A stretch of DNA of 64,000 bases. Source: Prevotella sp. Its GTDB lineage: Bacteria; Bacteroidota; Bacteroidia; Bacteroidales; Bacteroidaceae. The translations under genes were made by a program, and so were the position numbers. Positions 45,401 through 54,300 of the stretch are shown here, piece after piece; the stretch's first letter is position 1; each line of letters begins with the position of its first letter. Under the pieces are notes generated by a model that saw only the letters and a list, made by a program, of their open reading frames with translations, did no database searches and had not been told where the DNA came from. The stretch is from the NCBI GenBank assembly GCA_017541365.1, contig JAFXZF010000003.1, positions 1-64,000 of the forward strand, given 5' to 3'.

Positions 45401-45876
45401 TTGGAAAATTGATGAAGGACGTCAATAATGCCGTACTCGCTATGACGCAGGAGCAGATAGCCATGCTTGAGGAGAGTGGCAGCATATCACTCACTGCAGC
45501 AGGACAAAACGTCACGGTCGAGGCAGCCGACGTGGAGATTATATCCGAGGATATACCAGGATGGACTATAGCCCAGGAGGGTACTATCACAGTGGCACTC
45601 GATATAGAGATTACACCACAACTTAAGAGTGAGGGACTCGCGCGCCTGATTATCAAGAGGATACAGACGTTGCGTAAGGACTCCGGATTTGAGATAACAG
45701 ACCGCATAAAAGTGGTAATAGAGAGTAAGCCTGAACTCGAGGATGCTGTGAAAACCTTTGGGGAACATATATCATCACAGGTGTTGGCAAATAGCCTCAC
45801 CTTTGGCGATGCCTCACAAGGTACCGAGCAGGACTTCGGTGACTTCAGCGCAAGTGTGCTCATTGTAAAGGATTAA
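42403..45876 (+). CDS. ileS: isoleucyl-tRNA synthetase with two repeat insertions
   Basis: Charges tRNA-Ile. The 1157 residues contain HPGIHH (55-60), the editing domain starting AWTTTPWTLPSN, SRYWGTPLP, KMSKR (705-709) and a long C-terminal anticodon and DUF5915-type region of the eukaryote-like IleRS. Two extra low-complexity pieces are seen: residues about 214-232 (VEKSSLSSQLSTLNSQLP), coded by CTCTCAA heptamers, and about 287-296 (NENDNDNES), coded by AACGAT hexamers. Both keep frame and lie at the edge of the editing domain. First gene of the usual ileS-dksA-lspA cluster. Confidence 0.97.
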   Translation: MSKKFAEHKSLNLVETNNEILAEWEKNDVFHKSITEKEGCPQFVFFEGPPSANGHPGIHHVMGRTIKDTFLRYKTMKGYQVKRKAGWDTHGLPVELSVEKSLGITKEDIGKKISVDDYNDACRKNVMMYTNEWTQLTNKMGYWVDLEHPYITYDIKYIESLWYLLKQLYNKGLLYKGYTIQPYSPAAGTGLSSHELNQPGCYRDVKDTTVTAQFRVEKSSLSSQLSTLNSQLPVYILAWTTTPWTLPSNTALCVGPKIDYVAVKGRNPYTDEEAVYIIAEARLSSYFKNENDNDNESQVEVLWKGTGADLVGLRYEQLMPWVKPSALEGDKVVDKSADAFRVIPGDYVTTEDGTGIVHIAPTFGADDAKVAKDAGIPSLFILDKAGDTRPMVDFQGKYFVKDDIDSQFCELCVNESYWKHSGDYVKNAYDPKYNVDGKYDEKAAAKDMDLNVVICLEMKEEGSAFKIEKHVHNYPHCWRTDKPVLYYPLDSWFIRSTAKKDRMFELNKTINWHPESTGTGRFGKWLENLNDWNLSRSRYWGTPLPIWRNRDTKEEICIGSLEELYNEIEKAVAAGVMESNPLKDKGFVPGDMSQENYDRIDIHRPYVDYIKLVGKDGSVLTRELDLIDVWFDSGAMPYAQIHYPFENKELVDNNLAYPADFIAEGVDQTRGWFFTLHAIGTMVFDSVAFKNVISNGLVLDKNGIKMSKRLGNVINPFECIDTYGTDAVRWYMVTNSSPWDNLSFDPDGVKEVTSSFFIKLYQAYSFFTLYANVDGFEYKEADIEYSKRPDFDRWLLSELNTLVKDVDKYLANYDVTPAGRLIQSFVIDKLSNWYIRLNKKRFWGGGMTDDKLSAYQTLYTCIETLARLIAPVSPFYADRLFKDLNEVTGRDSAVSVHLANFPEAEESYIDTELEAAMQVAMQVTSMVLSLRKKVKMPVIQALQTISIPAGDTQLRERIERMKGVILAETNVKELSFIDDDSNMQLVKKVKCNFRVMGKKFGKLMKDVNNAVLAMTQEQIAMLEESGSISLTAAGQNVTVEAADVEIISEDIPGWTIAQEGTITVALDIEITPQLKSEGLARLIIKRIQTLRKDSGFEITDRIKVVIESKPELEDAVKTFGEHISSQVLANSLTFGDASQGTEQDFGDFSASVLIVKD
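43043..43100 (+). repeat. heptamer array inside ileS
   Basis: Four CTCTCAA heptamers (about 43067-43095) preceded by GGTTGAGAAGAG, with which they can pair as a hairpin. In frame, just before the conserved AWTTTPW editing-domain motif. Confidence 0.85.
43264..43291 (+). repeat. hexamer array inside ileS
   Basis: About four AACGAA/AACGAT hexamers in frame, encoding N-E-N-D-N-D-N-E. Same repeat type as the array in valS. Confidence 0.85.
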
Positions 45877-45917
45877 TAATAAAAAAAACAACTAATAACC
45901 TAAAAACATTTTATATT

Positions 45918-46301
45918 ATGGCAGAAATTAAAAAACGTTACAGTGATGAAGATCTCGCAGAGTTCAAGCAGATTATAGACGAGAAGTTGGAGCGTGCACG
46001 TAAGGACTATGCTGACATGATGAAGCAGCTACGTAATGACGAGGGAAACGACGTTGCTGACACCTCGCCTACATATAAGGTGCTTGAGGAGGGTTCAACC
46101 ACCCAGAATCGTGCAGAGATACTTGTGTTGGCAGAGCGTCAGCAGAAGTTTATCAAGGGACTGGAGCAAGCTCTCATTCGTATCCAGAATAAGACCTACG
46201 GCATCGATCGCATGACTGGCGAACTGATACCAAAGGAGCGTCTGCGTGCAGTACCTCATGCTACCCTTTCTGTAGAGTCCAAGATGAATAAAAACCACTG
46301 A
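45918..46301 (+). CDS. DksA/TraR-like protein without zinc-finger cysteines
   Basis: A 127-residue protein with the DksA-type N-terminal coiled coil (about 8-85, DEKLERARKDYADMMKQL) and C-terminal YGIDRMTGELIPKERLRAVPHATLS. In zinc-binding relatives this last region carries cysteines (GIC..TG.L). Here there is no cysteine in the whole protein and Asp replaces the first. It likely still enters the RNA polymerase secondary channel, but metal binding is lost. It lies 41 bp after ileS and upstream of lspA. Confidence 0.88.
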   Translation: MAEIKKRYSDEDLAEFKQIIDEKLERARKDYADMMKQLRNDEGNDVADTSPTYKVLEEGSTTQNRAEILVLAERQQKFIKGLEQALIRIQNKTYGIDRMTGELIPKERLRAVPHATLSVESKMNKNH

Positions 46302-46302
46302 T

Positions 46303-46378
46303 TTTAATTCACAATTCTTAATTCACAATTAAGAGTTCACAATTCATAATTCACAATTAAGAGTTTACGATTAGGAAA
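46303..46378. repeat. AATTCACAA-type repeats before lspA
   Basis: About six degenerate repeats of 7-9 bp (AATTCACAATT, AAGAGTTCACAATT) fill the whole gap and run into the expected lspA N-terminus. Confidence 0.8.
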
Positions 46379-46388
46379 TAAGGGATTT

Positions 46389-46985
46389 TTGCTCACTTCG
46401 TTGGTGGTGCTGCTCCTCGTTATTGACCAGATCATCAAGATATCGGTCAAGACGGGTATGTGTCTGCATGAGAGTGTACGTGTGACGGATTGGTTTTATA
46501 TCTCGTTTATTGAGAATAACGGAATGGCATATGGTATGTCCTTTATTCCCAAACCGTTGCTAACATCATTCCGGTTTGTAGCCTGTATCTTTCTCGTGTG
46601 GTATATACGCAAGCAGCTACTGTCGGGAGCGCGTATGGTGTGGCTGGTGATGCTCTCACTCGTACTTGCCGGTGCAGCAGGCAACCTTATAGACTGCATG
46701 GTGTACGGACTCATCTTCTCAGGCTCATCGCCCTACAGCGTGTCGTTTCTTGTACCCTTTGGCACTGGTTATGCGCCTTTTCTTGAGGGTAGGGTCGTCG
46801 ATATGTTCTACTTCCCCATAATCGTCACGCAGTACCCCGACTGGTTTCCTATGTGGGGCGGTCAACCGTTTATATTCTTCTCACCAATATTCAATTTTGC
46901 TGACGCCTGCATCTCAGTAAGCGTCGTGGCGATACTCCTTTTCTGCAGACGGGAACTTGCCGTCCTCAATAATGGCCTAAGATGA
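46389..46985 (+). CDS. lspA: lipoprotein signal peptidase (signal peptidase II)
   Basis: Inner-membrane aspartic protease that cuts prolipoproteins. The 198 residues from a TTG have four membrane helices, VLLLVIDQIIKI (helix 1), NNGMAYG, NLIDCMVYG (first catalytic Asp) and FNFADACISV (second catalytic Asp). No ATG is available: the reading frame is open back to 46350 through GNKGFLL and repeat-derived codons, so the real start could be TTG 46389 or a non-standard codon upstream. It overlaps the next gene by 4 bp (ATGA). Confidence 0.9.
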   Translation: MLTSLVVLLLVIDQIIKISVKTGMCLHESVRVTDWFYISFIENNGMAYGMSFIPKPLLTSFRFVACIFLVWYIRKQLLSGARMVWLVMLSLVLAGAAGNLIDCMVYGLIFSGSSPYSVSFLVPFGTGYAPFLEGRVVDMFYFPIIVTQYPDWFPMWGGQPFIFFSPIFNFADACISVSVVAILLFCRRELAVLNNGLR

Positions 46986-47791
46986 TACGTCGCAGCTACA
47001 TACTGCTAATAGTATTCTCGCTGCTGGTAGCGTGCAGGCCTGCAGTACCCTCTGGTGTACTGTCGGAAGGCGACATGGCAGACATACTCTATGACATACA
47101 CTTAGCACAGGCGATGTACGAGTCATCCGACGTGCTCCATGACGGGCGTGATGTGGTAGCACTTCGTTCCGCCGTACTCAAGAAGCATGATGTCACACCA
47201 GAAGAGTTTGAACGCTCATACCAGTTCTACTGCAGCCATGCCGACCGTATGCACGATATCTACAGCGAACTCTCAGAACGCATAAGGGAAAATGTCATAG
47301 CAGCTGGTGGTAAGATACAGGGTATAGAGACCGAAGAGGCCGATACAGCCAACGTGTGGAATCAGGAACCCAGCGCCATACTGATGGATCAGCCACCATA
47401 TAACAAGGTGACCTTCTCCGTACTCCCTGACTCAACATTCCGTCTTGGCGACCGCATCAATCTGCAGTATGACTTGCAGACTGTGGCACCCGATGCCGCT
47501 TGCGACATCATGGCATGCCTAAACATATTCTACCCCAATGACAGCATCGCCAACAAGAATACTCAGATAAGCAGCAACGGCAGGGGAGTGCTCTCTCTCA
47601 ATAGCGACAGCACTATGCCCCTCTCAAAGATTACAGGGTACTTCCTCTTGATGCCACGTGCTGCTGGTGGTGCCGAGCGTCTGCGCACCCCTTTCCGACT
47701 CGCCGTGCTGCGTAATATAAAACTACTTCACCTACATGAACAAGGAACAGGAACTGTTAAGGAAGAAAAGCCCAGTGCAGATCAAGAATAA
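46982..47791 (+). CDS. DUF4296 lipoprotein
   Basis: A 269-residue Bacteroidetes lipoprotein: lipobox LVAC (C18), then the DUF4296 domain (about 25-115: [56 protein letters not shown]). The remainder is a beta-rich part. Function unknown; genetic linkage to lspA is usual in this phylum. Its last 56 bp overlap smpB in another frame, long for an overlap. Confidence 0.87.
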   Translation: MIRRSYILLIVFSLLVACRPAVPSGVLSEGDMADILYDIHLAQAMYESSDVLHDGRDVVALRSAVLKKHDVTPEEFERSYQFYCSHADRMHDIYSELSERIRENVIAAGGKIQGIETEEADTANVWNQEPSAILMDQPPYNKVTFSVLPDSTFRLGDRINLQYDLQTVAPDAACDIMACLNIFYPNDSIANKNTQISSNGRGVLSLNSDSTMPLSKITGYFLLMPRAAGGAERLRTPFRLAVLRNIKLLHLHEQGTGTVKEEKPSADQE

Positions 47792-48215
47792 GAAAGCTGC
47801 ATTTGACTATTTCTTCGTTGATACATATACCGCAGGCATCGTCCTCACGGGTACCGAGATAAAGAGTATCCGTATGGGCAAGGCCTCACTTGTCGATACA
47901 TTCTGTTATATCCATAATGGTGAGATGTGGGTCAAGGGTATGAATATAAGCCCATACTTCTATGGGTCATACAACAACCACGAAGCACGGCGCGACCGCA
48001 AACTACTCCTCACCAAGCGGGAGATACACCGTCTGACAGAAGATACTAAGGCTGTCGGATATACCATCATACCTACGTTGCTATTCATCGATGACAAGGG
48101 ACGCGCCAAACTCGATATCGCACTCTGCCGAGGAAAAAAAGAGTACGATAAACGCGAAACGATGAAACTAAAGCAAGATAAACGTGAGATGGAACGTGCA
48201 ATAAAACACTTCTAA
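47736..48215 (+). CDS. smpB: SsrA-binding protein SmpB
   Basis: Binds tmRNA and rescues stalled ribosomes. The 159 residues contain [46 protein letters not shown] and the basic C-terminal [28 protein letters not shown] tail that enters the mRNA channel. The ATG at 47736 gives an N-terminal extension of about eight residues and a 56-bp overlap with the upstream gene. A later start cannot be excluded, but no ATG lies close by. Confidence 0.96.
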   Translation: MNKEQELLRKKSPVQIKNKKAAFDYFFVDTYTAGIVLTGTEIKSIRMGKASLVDTFCYIHNGEMWVKGMNISPYFYGSYNNHEARRDRKLLLTKREIHRLTEDTKAVGYTIIPTLLFIDDKGRAKLDIALCRGKKEYDKRETMKLKQDKREMERAIKHF

Positions 48216-48271
48216 TTATTCGCTAAAGCTCATCACTTCGTGTTTATAATTTCTAAATAATAGTAATACCC

Positions 48272-48868
48272 TTGCCTACACTTTTTGATAATGCCGTAAC
48301 ACAGTTTTCCCGTCTGCCAGGGATAGGGCGCAAGACAGCCTTGCGCCTCGTGCTCTATATGCTACGCAGCGATCAAGAGGATGTTAATGCACTTGCTGAA
48401 GCACTCACCATACTACGACGTGACGTAAAGTACTGCAGCGTATGCTATAATATCTCCGATACCGATATCTGTCCTATATGCGCCGACAACCACCGCGATG
48501 CCACCACCATCTGCGTAGTGGAAAATATACAGGATGTCCTCGCAATAGAGCATACTCAGCAGTATAACGGACTCTATCACGTTCTTGGAGGTATCATATC
48601 ACCCATGGACGGTATAGGACCTAGCGACCTTCGTATTGACGAACTTGTAAAGAGGGTAGAAGAAGGGCATGTCAAAGAGGTAATATTTGCACTTGCCAGC
48701 ACCATGGAGGGAGATACTACAAATTTTTATATCTCACGACGACTACAACAGTTTGATGGTGTGAAATTATCGGTTATAGCACGCGGCATTAGTGTCGGTG
48801 ACGAATTGCAGTATACCGACGAGGTCACGCTCGGACGCAGCATACTCAACCGTACACCACTTACCTAA
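48272..48868 (+). CDS. recR: recombination mediator RecR
   Basis: Works with RecF and RecO to load RecA at gaps. The 198 residues have a helix-hairpin-helix [12 protein letters not shown] (about 15-26), a zinc finger [16 protein letters not shown] (four Cys) and a Toprim domain ([13 protein letters not shown] onward). Full length. The start is TTG; a stop lies six codons upstream and no ATG is available. Confidence 0.95.
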   Translation: MPTLFDNAVTQFSRLPGIGRKTALRLVLYMLRSDQEDVNALAEALTILRRDVKYCSVCYNISDTDICPICADNHRDATTICVVENIQDVLAIEHTQQYNGLYHVLGGIISPMDGIGPSDLRIDELVKRVEEGHVKEVIFALASTMEGDTTNFYISRRLQQFDGVKLSVIARGISVGDELQYTDEVTLGRSILNRTPLT

Positions 48869-48869
48869 A

Positions 48870-48912
48870 GATAAAGAGACTAAAAGACTAAAAGATTAAG
48901 AGACTAAGAAAC
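48870..48912. repeat. octamer repeats at the recR/DMP19 junction
   Basis: About four AGACTAAA/AGATTAAG-type units (48874-48908). The stop codon of the convergent DMP19-family gene lies inside them. Confidence 0.8.
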
Positions 48913-49407
48913 AATCACAAATTCTTCGAGATGGTCATCCACGTAGGTTGCTACCTGCTCTGACCATTTCTCCTCATTACTGACAAACTCGTCGTCCAGG
49001 TCCTCAAAGGCAGGTAGTTTCTCATACAGCGACATAAACTCCTCATCGCTCATCTCCTTTTCTATGTCATCCCTATAGCGCTGGTATTGTTTCTTTGCGT
49101 GTCGTATCAAACTGCAAAGGTCTGCTATTCCCCATTCCCTTACAGCTTTGTCAAACGGATTACGAAAGAAGAATGGAGCGTAGCCGTTGTGTATCAGTTG
49201 CACGAAACCTCCGTCCATCAGTTCGTCCCTCAGTGTGGCATATCCTATCAGCGTTATCTGTTGGCTCGACATCTGAGCCATATTCTCAGCTGTCAGTTCT
49301 CCGCCTATAGCTTCACGCGTCTTGTCTATTACAAGGTTCAGGAATGCGTCCCATCCCTCCATAGCTGCCTCTCTCAGTTCGGCATCCTGTATTCTTACGT
49401 CTGTCAT
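48904..49407 (-). CDS. DMP19 family protein (DUF4375)
   Basis: An acidic 167-residue cytoplasmic protein. The segments GYATLRDELMDGGFVQLIHNGYAPFFFRNPFDKAV and MSLYEKLPAFEDLDDEFV match the DMP19/DUF4375 family, named after a Neisseria DNA-mimic protein. Acidic C-terminus (DDHLEEF). Role in Bacteroidales unknown; DNA mimicry is only inferred from the family name. Single gene with TACCTTTG (minus, 49440-49447) upstream. Confidence 0.82.
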   Translation of the reverse strand: MTDVRIQDAELREAAMEGWDAFLNLVIDKTREAIGGELTAENMAQMSSQQITLIGYATLRDELMDGGFVQLIHNGYAPFFFRNPFDKAVREWGIADLCSLIRHAKKQYQRYRDDIEKEMSDEEFMSLYEKLPAFEDLDDEFVSNEEKWSEQVATYVDDHLEEFVIVS

Positions 49408-49439
49408 AACCTATATCTTTTTTTGCTATCTTTACTTTG

Positions 49440-49447
49440 CAAAGGTA
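49440..49447 (-). promoter_or_regulatory. -7 element of the DMP19-family gene
   Basis: Minus strand TACCTTTG, 33 bp before the ATG. A possible TTG (49464-49466) is 16 nt away, short of the usual 19-20. Confidence 0.5.
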
Positions 49448-49510
49448 GTAAAAATTTCCTATACAAGTAAAAAAACGCTCGCTAAAAGCGCTTTTTCCTG
49501 TTTTTTTTTG

Positions 49511-49518
49511 TACCTTTG
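49511..49518 (+). promoter_or_regulatory. -7 element of the IscU-like/GGGtGRT operon
   Basis: TACCTTTG, 44 bp before the ATG. The -33 region is T-rich without TTG. A palindrome AAAAGCGCTTTT (49484-49495) lies just at the -33 position. Confidence 0.6.
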
Positions 49519-49561
49519 TAGGGATTTTTCGGACATTTATTTTATTAACAAACATTAGAAT

Positions 49562-50263
49562 ATGATTTACACTAAGGAAATCAACGACATGTGTGTCGTT
49601 GCAAAAGGTCCTAACCACGGTCCTGCTCCTATTCCAGAGGAGGGCAAGTGGATTCAGGCTAAGGAGATAAAGGATATCTCTGGTATGACCCACGGCATCG
49701 GTTGGTGTGCTCCACAGCAGGGTTGCTGTAAGCTCTCCCTCAATGTCAAGGAAGGTATTATCGAGGAGGCTCTCGTTGAGACTATCGGTTGTTCAGGTAT
49801 GACTCACTCTGCCGCTATGGCATCTGAGATTCTCCCTGGCAAGACCATCCTCGAGGCACTCAACACCGACCTCGTATGTGACGCCATCAACACCGCCATG
49901 CGTGAGCTCTTCCTCCAGATTGTCTATGGTCGCACCCAGTCAGCCTTCTCTGAGGGCGGTCTCGCTATCGGCGCAGGTCTCGAAGACCTCGGTAAGGGTC
50001 TCGTTTCACAGTGTGGCACACTCTATGGCACCAAGGCTAAGGGCACACGTTACCTCCAGCTCACTGAGGGCTACATCACCAAGCAGTTCCTCGACGAGGA
50101 CAACGAGGTTTGCGGCTACGAGTTCGTTCACATGGGCAAGTTCATGGACGCTGTCAAGAAGGGCGTTGATGCCAATGAGGCTCTCAAGCAGGTAACAGGC
50201 ACCTACGGTCGCACCACCCCAGAGCAGGGCGCAGTTAAGTTCATCGATCCACGTAAGAATTAA
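49562..50263 (+). CDS. IscU/NifU-like scaffold-type protein paired with GGGtGRT
   Basis: A 233-residue cytoplasmic protein. Residues 70-100 (VETIGCSGMTHSAAMASEILPGKTILEAL) follow the second cysteine block of IscU/NifU scaffolds, and GWCAPQQGCCKL (48-58) could supply further ligands (C49, C55, C56, C77, C106). It is larger than IscU and has an extra C-terminal domain (about 150-233). No iscS or suf neighbour. The gene is 21 bp from the GGGtGRT gene, an arrangement seen in other anaerobes. Codons are those of a highly expressed gene. Fe-S binding is inferred. Confidence 0.8.
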   Translation: MIYTKEINDMCVVAKGPNHGPAPIPEEGKWIQAKEIKDISGMTHGIGWCAPQQGCCKLSLNVKEGIIEEALVETIGCSGMTHSAAMASEILPGKTILEALNTDLVCDAINTAMRELFLQIVYGRTQSAFSEGGLAIGAGLEDLGKGLVSQCGTLYGTKAKGTRYLQLTEGYITKQFLDEDNEVCGYEFVHMGKFMDAVKKGVDANEALKQVTGTYGRTTPEQGAVKFIDPRKN

Positions 50264-50284
50264 AAAATAGAGGAGGATAAAAAT

Positions 50285-51295
50285 ATGATAAGAGAAGTAA
50301 AATTCGAGTCACAAGACCGTCGTATGAAGCAGGTGCTCGCAGCCCTGAACGAGAACGGTATTTCCTCTATTGAAGAGGCAAACGAAATATGTGAGAAGGC
50401 AGGTCTTGACCCATACAAGACTTGTGAAGAGACCCAGATGATATGCTTTGAGAACGCCAAGTGGGCTTACGTGGTAGGTTCAGCTATCGCTCTCAAGAAG
50501 GGTTGCAAGACAGCTGCTGAGGCAGCTGAGGCTATCGGCATCGGTCTGCAGTCATTCTGCATCCCAGGCTCTGTTGCTGACGACCGTAAGGTTGGCATCG
50601 GCCACGGTAACCTCGCAGCACGCCTTTTGCGTGAGGAGACAGAGTGCTTCGCATTCCTCGCAGGTCACGAGTCATTCGCAGCAGCTGAGGGTGCTATCAA
50701 GATTGCAGAGATGGCAAACAAGGTACGCCAGAAGCCACTCCGCGTTATCCTTAACGGTCTGGGTAAGGATGCAGCCATGATTATCTCTCGTATCAACGGC
50801 TTTACCTACGTACAGACACAGTTCGACTACTTCACAGGCGAGCTCAAGGTTGTCAAGACCAAGGCTTACTCTAACGGTCCACGTGCCAAGGTAAACTGCT
50901 ACGGCGCTGACGACGTTCGTGAGGGCGTAGCTATCATGTGGCGTGAGAATGTTGACGTTTCCATCACAGGTAACTCAACCAACCCAACACGTTTCCAGCA
51001 CCCAACAGCAGGCACCTACAAGAAGGAGCGCATCCTCGCTGGCAAGCCATATTTCTCAGTAGCATCAGGCGGCGGCACAGGTCGCACCCTGCACCCAGAC
51101 AACATGGCAGCAGGTCCAGCCTCTTACGGCATGACCGATACCCTCGGCCGTATGCACTCTGACGCTCAGTTTGCAGGTTCTTCATCAGTACCAGCACACG
51201 TTGAGATGATGGGCTTCCTCGGCATAGGTAATAACCCAATGGTAGGTTGCACAGTAGCTTGCGCCGTAAACGTAGCACTTGCACTCAACAAGTAA
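50285..51295 (+). CDS. GGGtGRT family protein
   Basis: A 336-residue cytoplasmic protein recognised by VASGGGTGRTLHPDNMAAGPASYG (about 257-280), the motif for which the family is named. Another block, AGSSSVPAHVEMMGFLGIGNNPMVGCTVACAVNVALAL, closes the protein. Several conserved-looking cysteines (CEKAG, CEETQMICF, ECF, VGCTVACAV). No signal or membrane helix. Function is not established. Second gene of a two-gene operon with strong codon bias and a clear terminator, so an abundant protein is likely. Confidence 0.88.
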   Translation: MIREVKFESQDRRMKQVLAALNENGISSIEEANEICEKAGLDPYKTCEETQMICFENAKWAYVVGSAIALKKGCKTAAEAAEAIGIGLQSFCIPGSVADDRKVGIGHGNLAARLLREETECFAFLAGHESFAAAEGAIKIAEMANKVRQKPLRVILNGLGKDAAMIISRINGFTYVQTQFDYFTGELKVVKTKAYSNGPRAKVNCYGADDVREGVAIMWRENVDVSITGNSTNPTRFQHPTAGTYKKERILAGKPYFSVASGGGTGRTLHPDNMAAGPASYGMTDTLGRMHSDAQFAGSSSVPAHVEMMGFLGIGNNPMVGCTVACAVNVALALNK

Positions 51296-51334
51296 ACCTA
51301 CATATATAGGTTACACATAAATAAATGTTCTTTT

Positions 51335-51376
51335 TATGTCACGAGTTAGCTTTATGCCAGCTCGTGACATATTTTT
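51335..51376 (+). terminator. terminator of the GGGtGRT operon
   Basis: TATGTCACGAG (51335-51345) pairs perfectly with CTCGTGACATA (51361-51371), and TTTTTC follows. It may also serve the convergent tamB transcript. Confidence 0.87.
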
Positions 51377-51398
51377 CTATTTCCTTTTGCCTTAATTA

Positions 51399-54300
51399 TT
51401 ATTTTCCGAACTCTTTTTGGAAAACTACGCCGATACCCTGTGTGTTGAGAGAGTTGCGGGTGAAGTATCGGTCGTTTGACTGATTATAAACCTTGAGTGA
51501 TATTGTGCCACTCTTGGTGAGCAGGTACTGCAGGGAGAAATCTCCTATGAAACTCTGGGAGTTTGTACGTATGTTGTCACGGTAGCCAAACTGTCCGTTG
51601 AATATAAGGCGGTTGTTGAAGAGTCGTCCGCTGAGCAGTCCTTCATATTCGGCATTATTGAATCCCTCGGCGCCAGGTGCTATATTAGCTCCAAAGGATA
51701 GGGTGCCCGCCTTGCCGAGCAAGCCCGACATGACTCCGCTCATAACATTATTAAACTGTTGTGAGAGGGTGCCGCTGAGGAAACTCTGCATGGCGAGGGT
51801 GCCCTGACTGACACTACGTTCGTCACCCATGACGTTATTATTGATATTACTTGGGGCATAGAAGCGTCCGATGGCAAGGAGGTATAGCACTTGCTGATTC
51901 ATCTCCTCCTCGGAGTTGATGACCGACTGTACCATGTTGCGGGCATCAGATGAGAGTGATGGTAGGAAGAGGTCAAAGTCAACGGAGGGTTTGCCTGGCG
52001 TACCCGTGATATTCATGAGACAGTTTACGGGTACGTTGTTTGCCGACAGCGTGTTGCCGATGTTGAGGTCAGCGAGTGGTACGCTGTTAAGTGAGTATAG
52101 CGCTTGCATTTGTAGTGTGGCATCGTATGGATCTCCACCAAAGGTGATAGTGCCACCTTTCTGAAATGTAAAGTCACGTCGCAGCAAGTTCTGGATAGTC
52201 ATCTTGTATGTACCATGACTTACGGTATAGTTGCCAAAGATGTCGAGTGCTCCCTTGTTGTAGTATCCAACCTGTAGGTCGCCATTACCAAAGAGGTCTA
52301 TATAGTCTCCTGACTGCTCATCCATTATGAGGTGCAGTTTTGCATTTGGTGTGGCATGGATGAGGAATCTCATGCGTATGTTGGTGCGTTCGTTGCCAGC
52401 ATCGAGGACCTTGGCAATTGCGCTACGTGGTGGTCGTTGCTGTGTGGTGCGCTGGGTAGCGCTTCGCCACGTGATGATGTCGTCTGAGCGTATGGCATCG
52501 GGTGAAGAGGCGTTGTAGGTGAGGTATGTACCTGCAAGTGGAAAGGCGTCAGCGTTTATGAGTAGTTCGGTGCCTTTGCCGTGTATGCCTATATCACCGT
52601 TGATGATGGCATGACCACAGAAGGTGTCGTTGCCCTGAATGGTAGGGAAGTCGTAAGCGAGGAATCGTGACGTGGTGGCATTGATGTCGTACGACATCTG
52701 GGTGAGGTGCTTGTGGTGTATGCCACCGGTGAGGAGTGCTACGTTGCCAAATTTGTCATAAAGGCGTGCATCGCGTAGCATTATCTCATCAGGTATGAAT
52801 GTTATGGTATCTCCAGGAAGGGAGTAGCGACAGTTGGTTGACGAGAGAGTAAACTCGCCATCTGCTACGAGTGTGCCCTTGAGGTTTATATTGCTGAAGG
52901 GGCCGTAGAGCAATACTTTGCCAGTGCCGTGAAGGTCGGCATTCTTCATAAACGAGGAGCAGAAGGTCTGCATAAACTCCATACGTGAGTTGACTGCTTC
53001 TATATCGAGGTGTATCTCCCCTGGTGATGGTACCACATATCCACTTAGCAGTGTTCTGCCGTATGCTGACGGGTCGTCGCAGATGCCTTGTATGTTTATC
53101 CTGCCTTCATCGTTGGAGTATGTGGCATCGACTGAGAGAGTACCCATGCGCCCCTGTTCGAAGGTGAAGTCGGTGACGTCGATATGTCCTCCAGCCTTTA
53201 TGCCGTCAGTTATACTGCTTAGTGCTATGCGTCCTGATGCGTAGCCGCCGAAGTCCACGGAGTGGAAGTCTGCGAGGTTAAGTATATAGCTGACGTCGAT
53301 ATCGTTGAGCGTAGCGATGATTGAGTCGGTGCCGTGTCTGGTATATGTACCGTCGAGGGTTACCTGCTGTGATGCTCCCTCGACCTTGAAGTTGTCGATA
53401 TCTACGTTGTCCTCCTCATAGTGTATGTTTCGTGCCTGTATGCTCCACAGACTGTCGCCTACCTCAAATGTGGAGTGGGGTATTGAGATGTCTAATGTTA
53501 CGGTGCCGCGTGGGGTGGCGTGAAGCGTAGTATGTGTGGTGACTGTGCCTCTAAACAGATTGGAGCGTCGGTTGTCCCATGCTATGACGGTTGTGGCATG
53601 GTCGTCGCGGCACTGCATGTCGAGGCTAATATCCACGGGACCTCCTTCTTCCAAGAAGGTGGTGGACAGCGATGCTTGCAGCGAGCCCTCGGGGGCACGG
53701 AGGTGCAACACGGCATCCTTGAGTTGACGTTCGTATAATGTCATGTTGGATGTCTGAAGGGTGAGGTCTGCCGTTGATGTGGTGGCATCGAGGAAGCCGC
53801 TTAGCGTAACGCTGTCTGCACACTGTATGGGTAGTGAGGTGATGCGCTGCAGGAATGTAAGGTCCTTGATATTAGTTTGTATGGTAAAGCGGTCTGTAGT
53901 GTGTGTGTTACGTGGCAGTCCATGTATGGATGGCATGCGTGATGCTACGATGCTCATGACGCTCTGTGGTAGTGTGGCAAGATTGATATTGCCGTTCATG
54001 GTGATATCGGCGATGTCAGATGTCACCTCTATAGCATCGGGGGCTACCCTTATATGCGCGCTAAGCTGTGTGTCGCCAAATATATCGGTGAGGTGAAGGT
54101 GCTTGGCTGAGAGCCTGTCGATATCCACGGTAGCATTCGTGACCGCCTGCCTTCGTATGTCGCCACTGCCCTGTGCACGGAGTGTGACGTTTGGGTCATT
54201 AATGTCGATTGCTCCTGACACGAGGTCGCCACGCAGAGTGCCGTCAAGGTTGATGTTGTGGTACGTGTAGTTATTGTACGTCAACTGGTTTACCTTACCT

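Noticed and set aside
45027..45863. A 278-codon Ser-rich minus-strand ORF inside ileS
   Set aside because: Antisense of Glu/Lys/Asp-rich coding sequence; Ser/Ile/Val-rich reading is typical of shadows.
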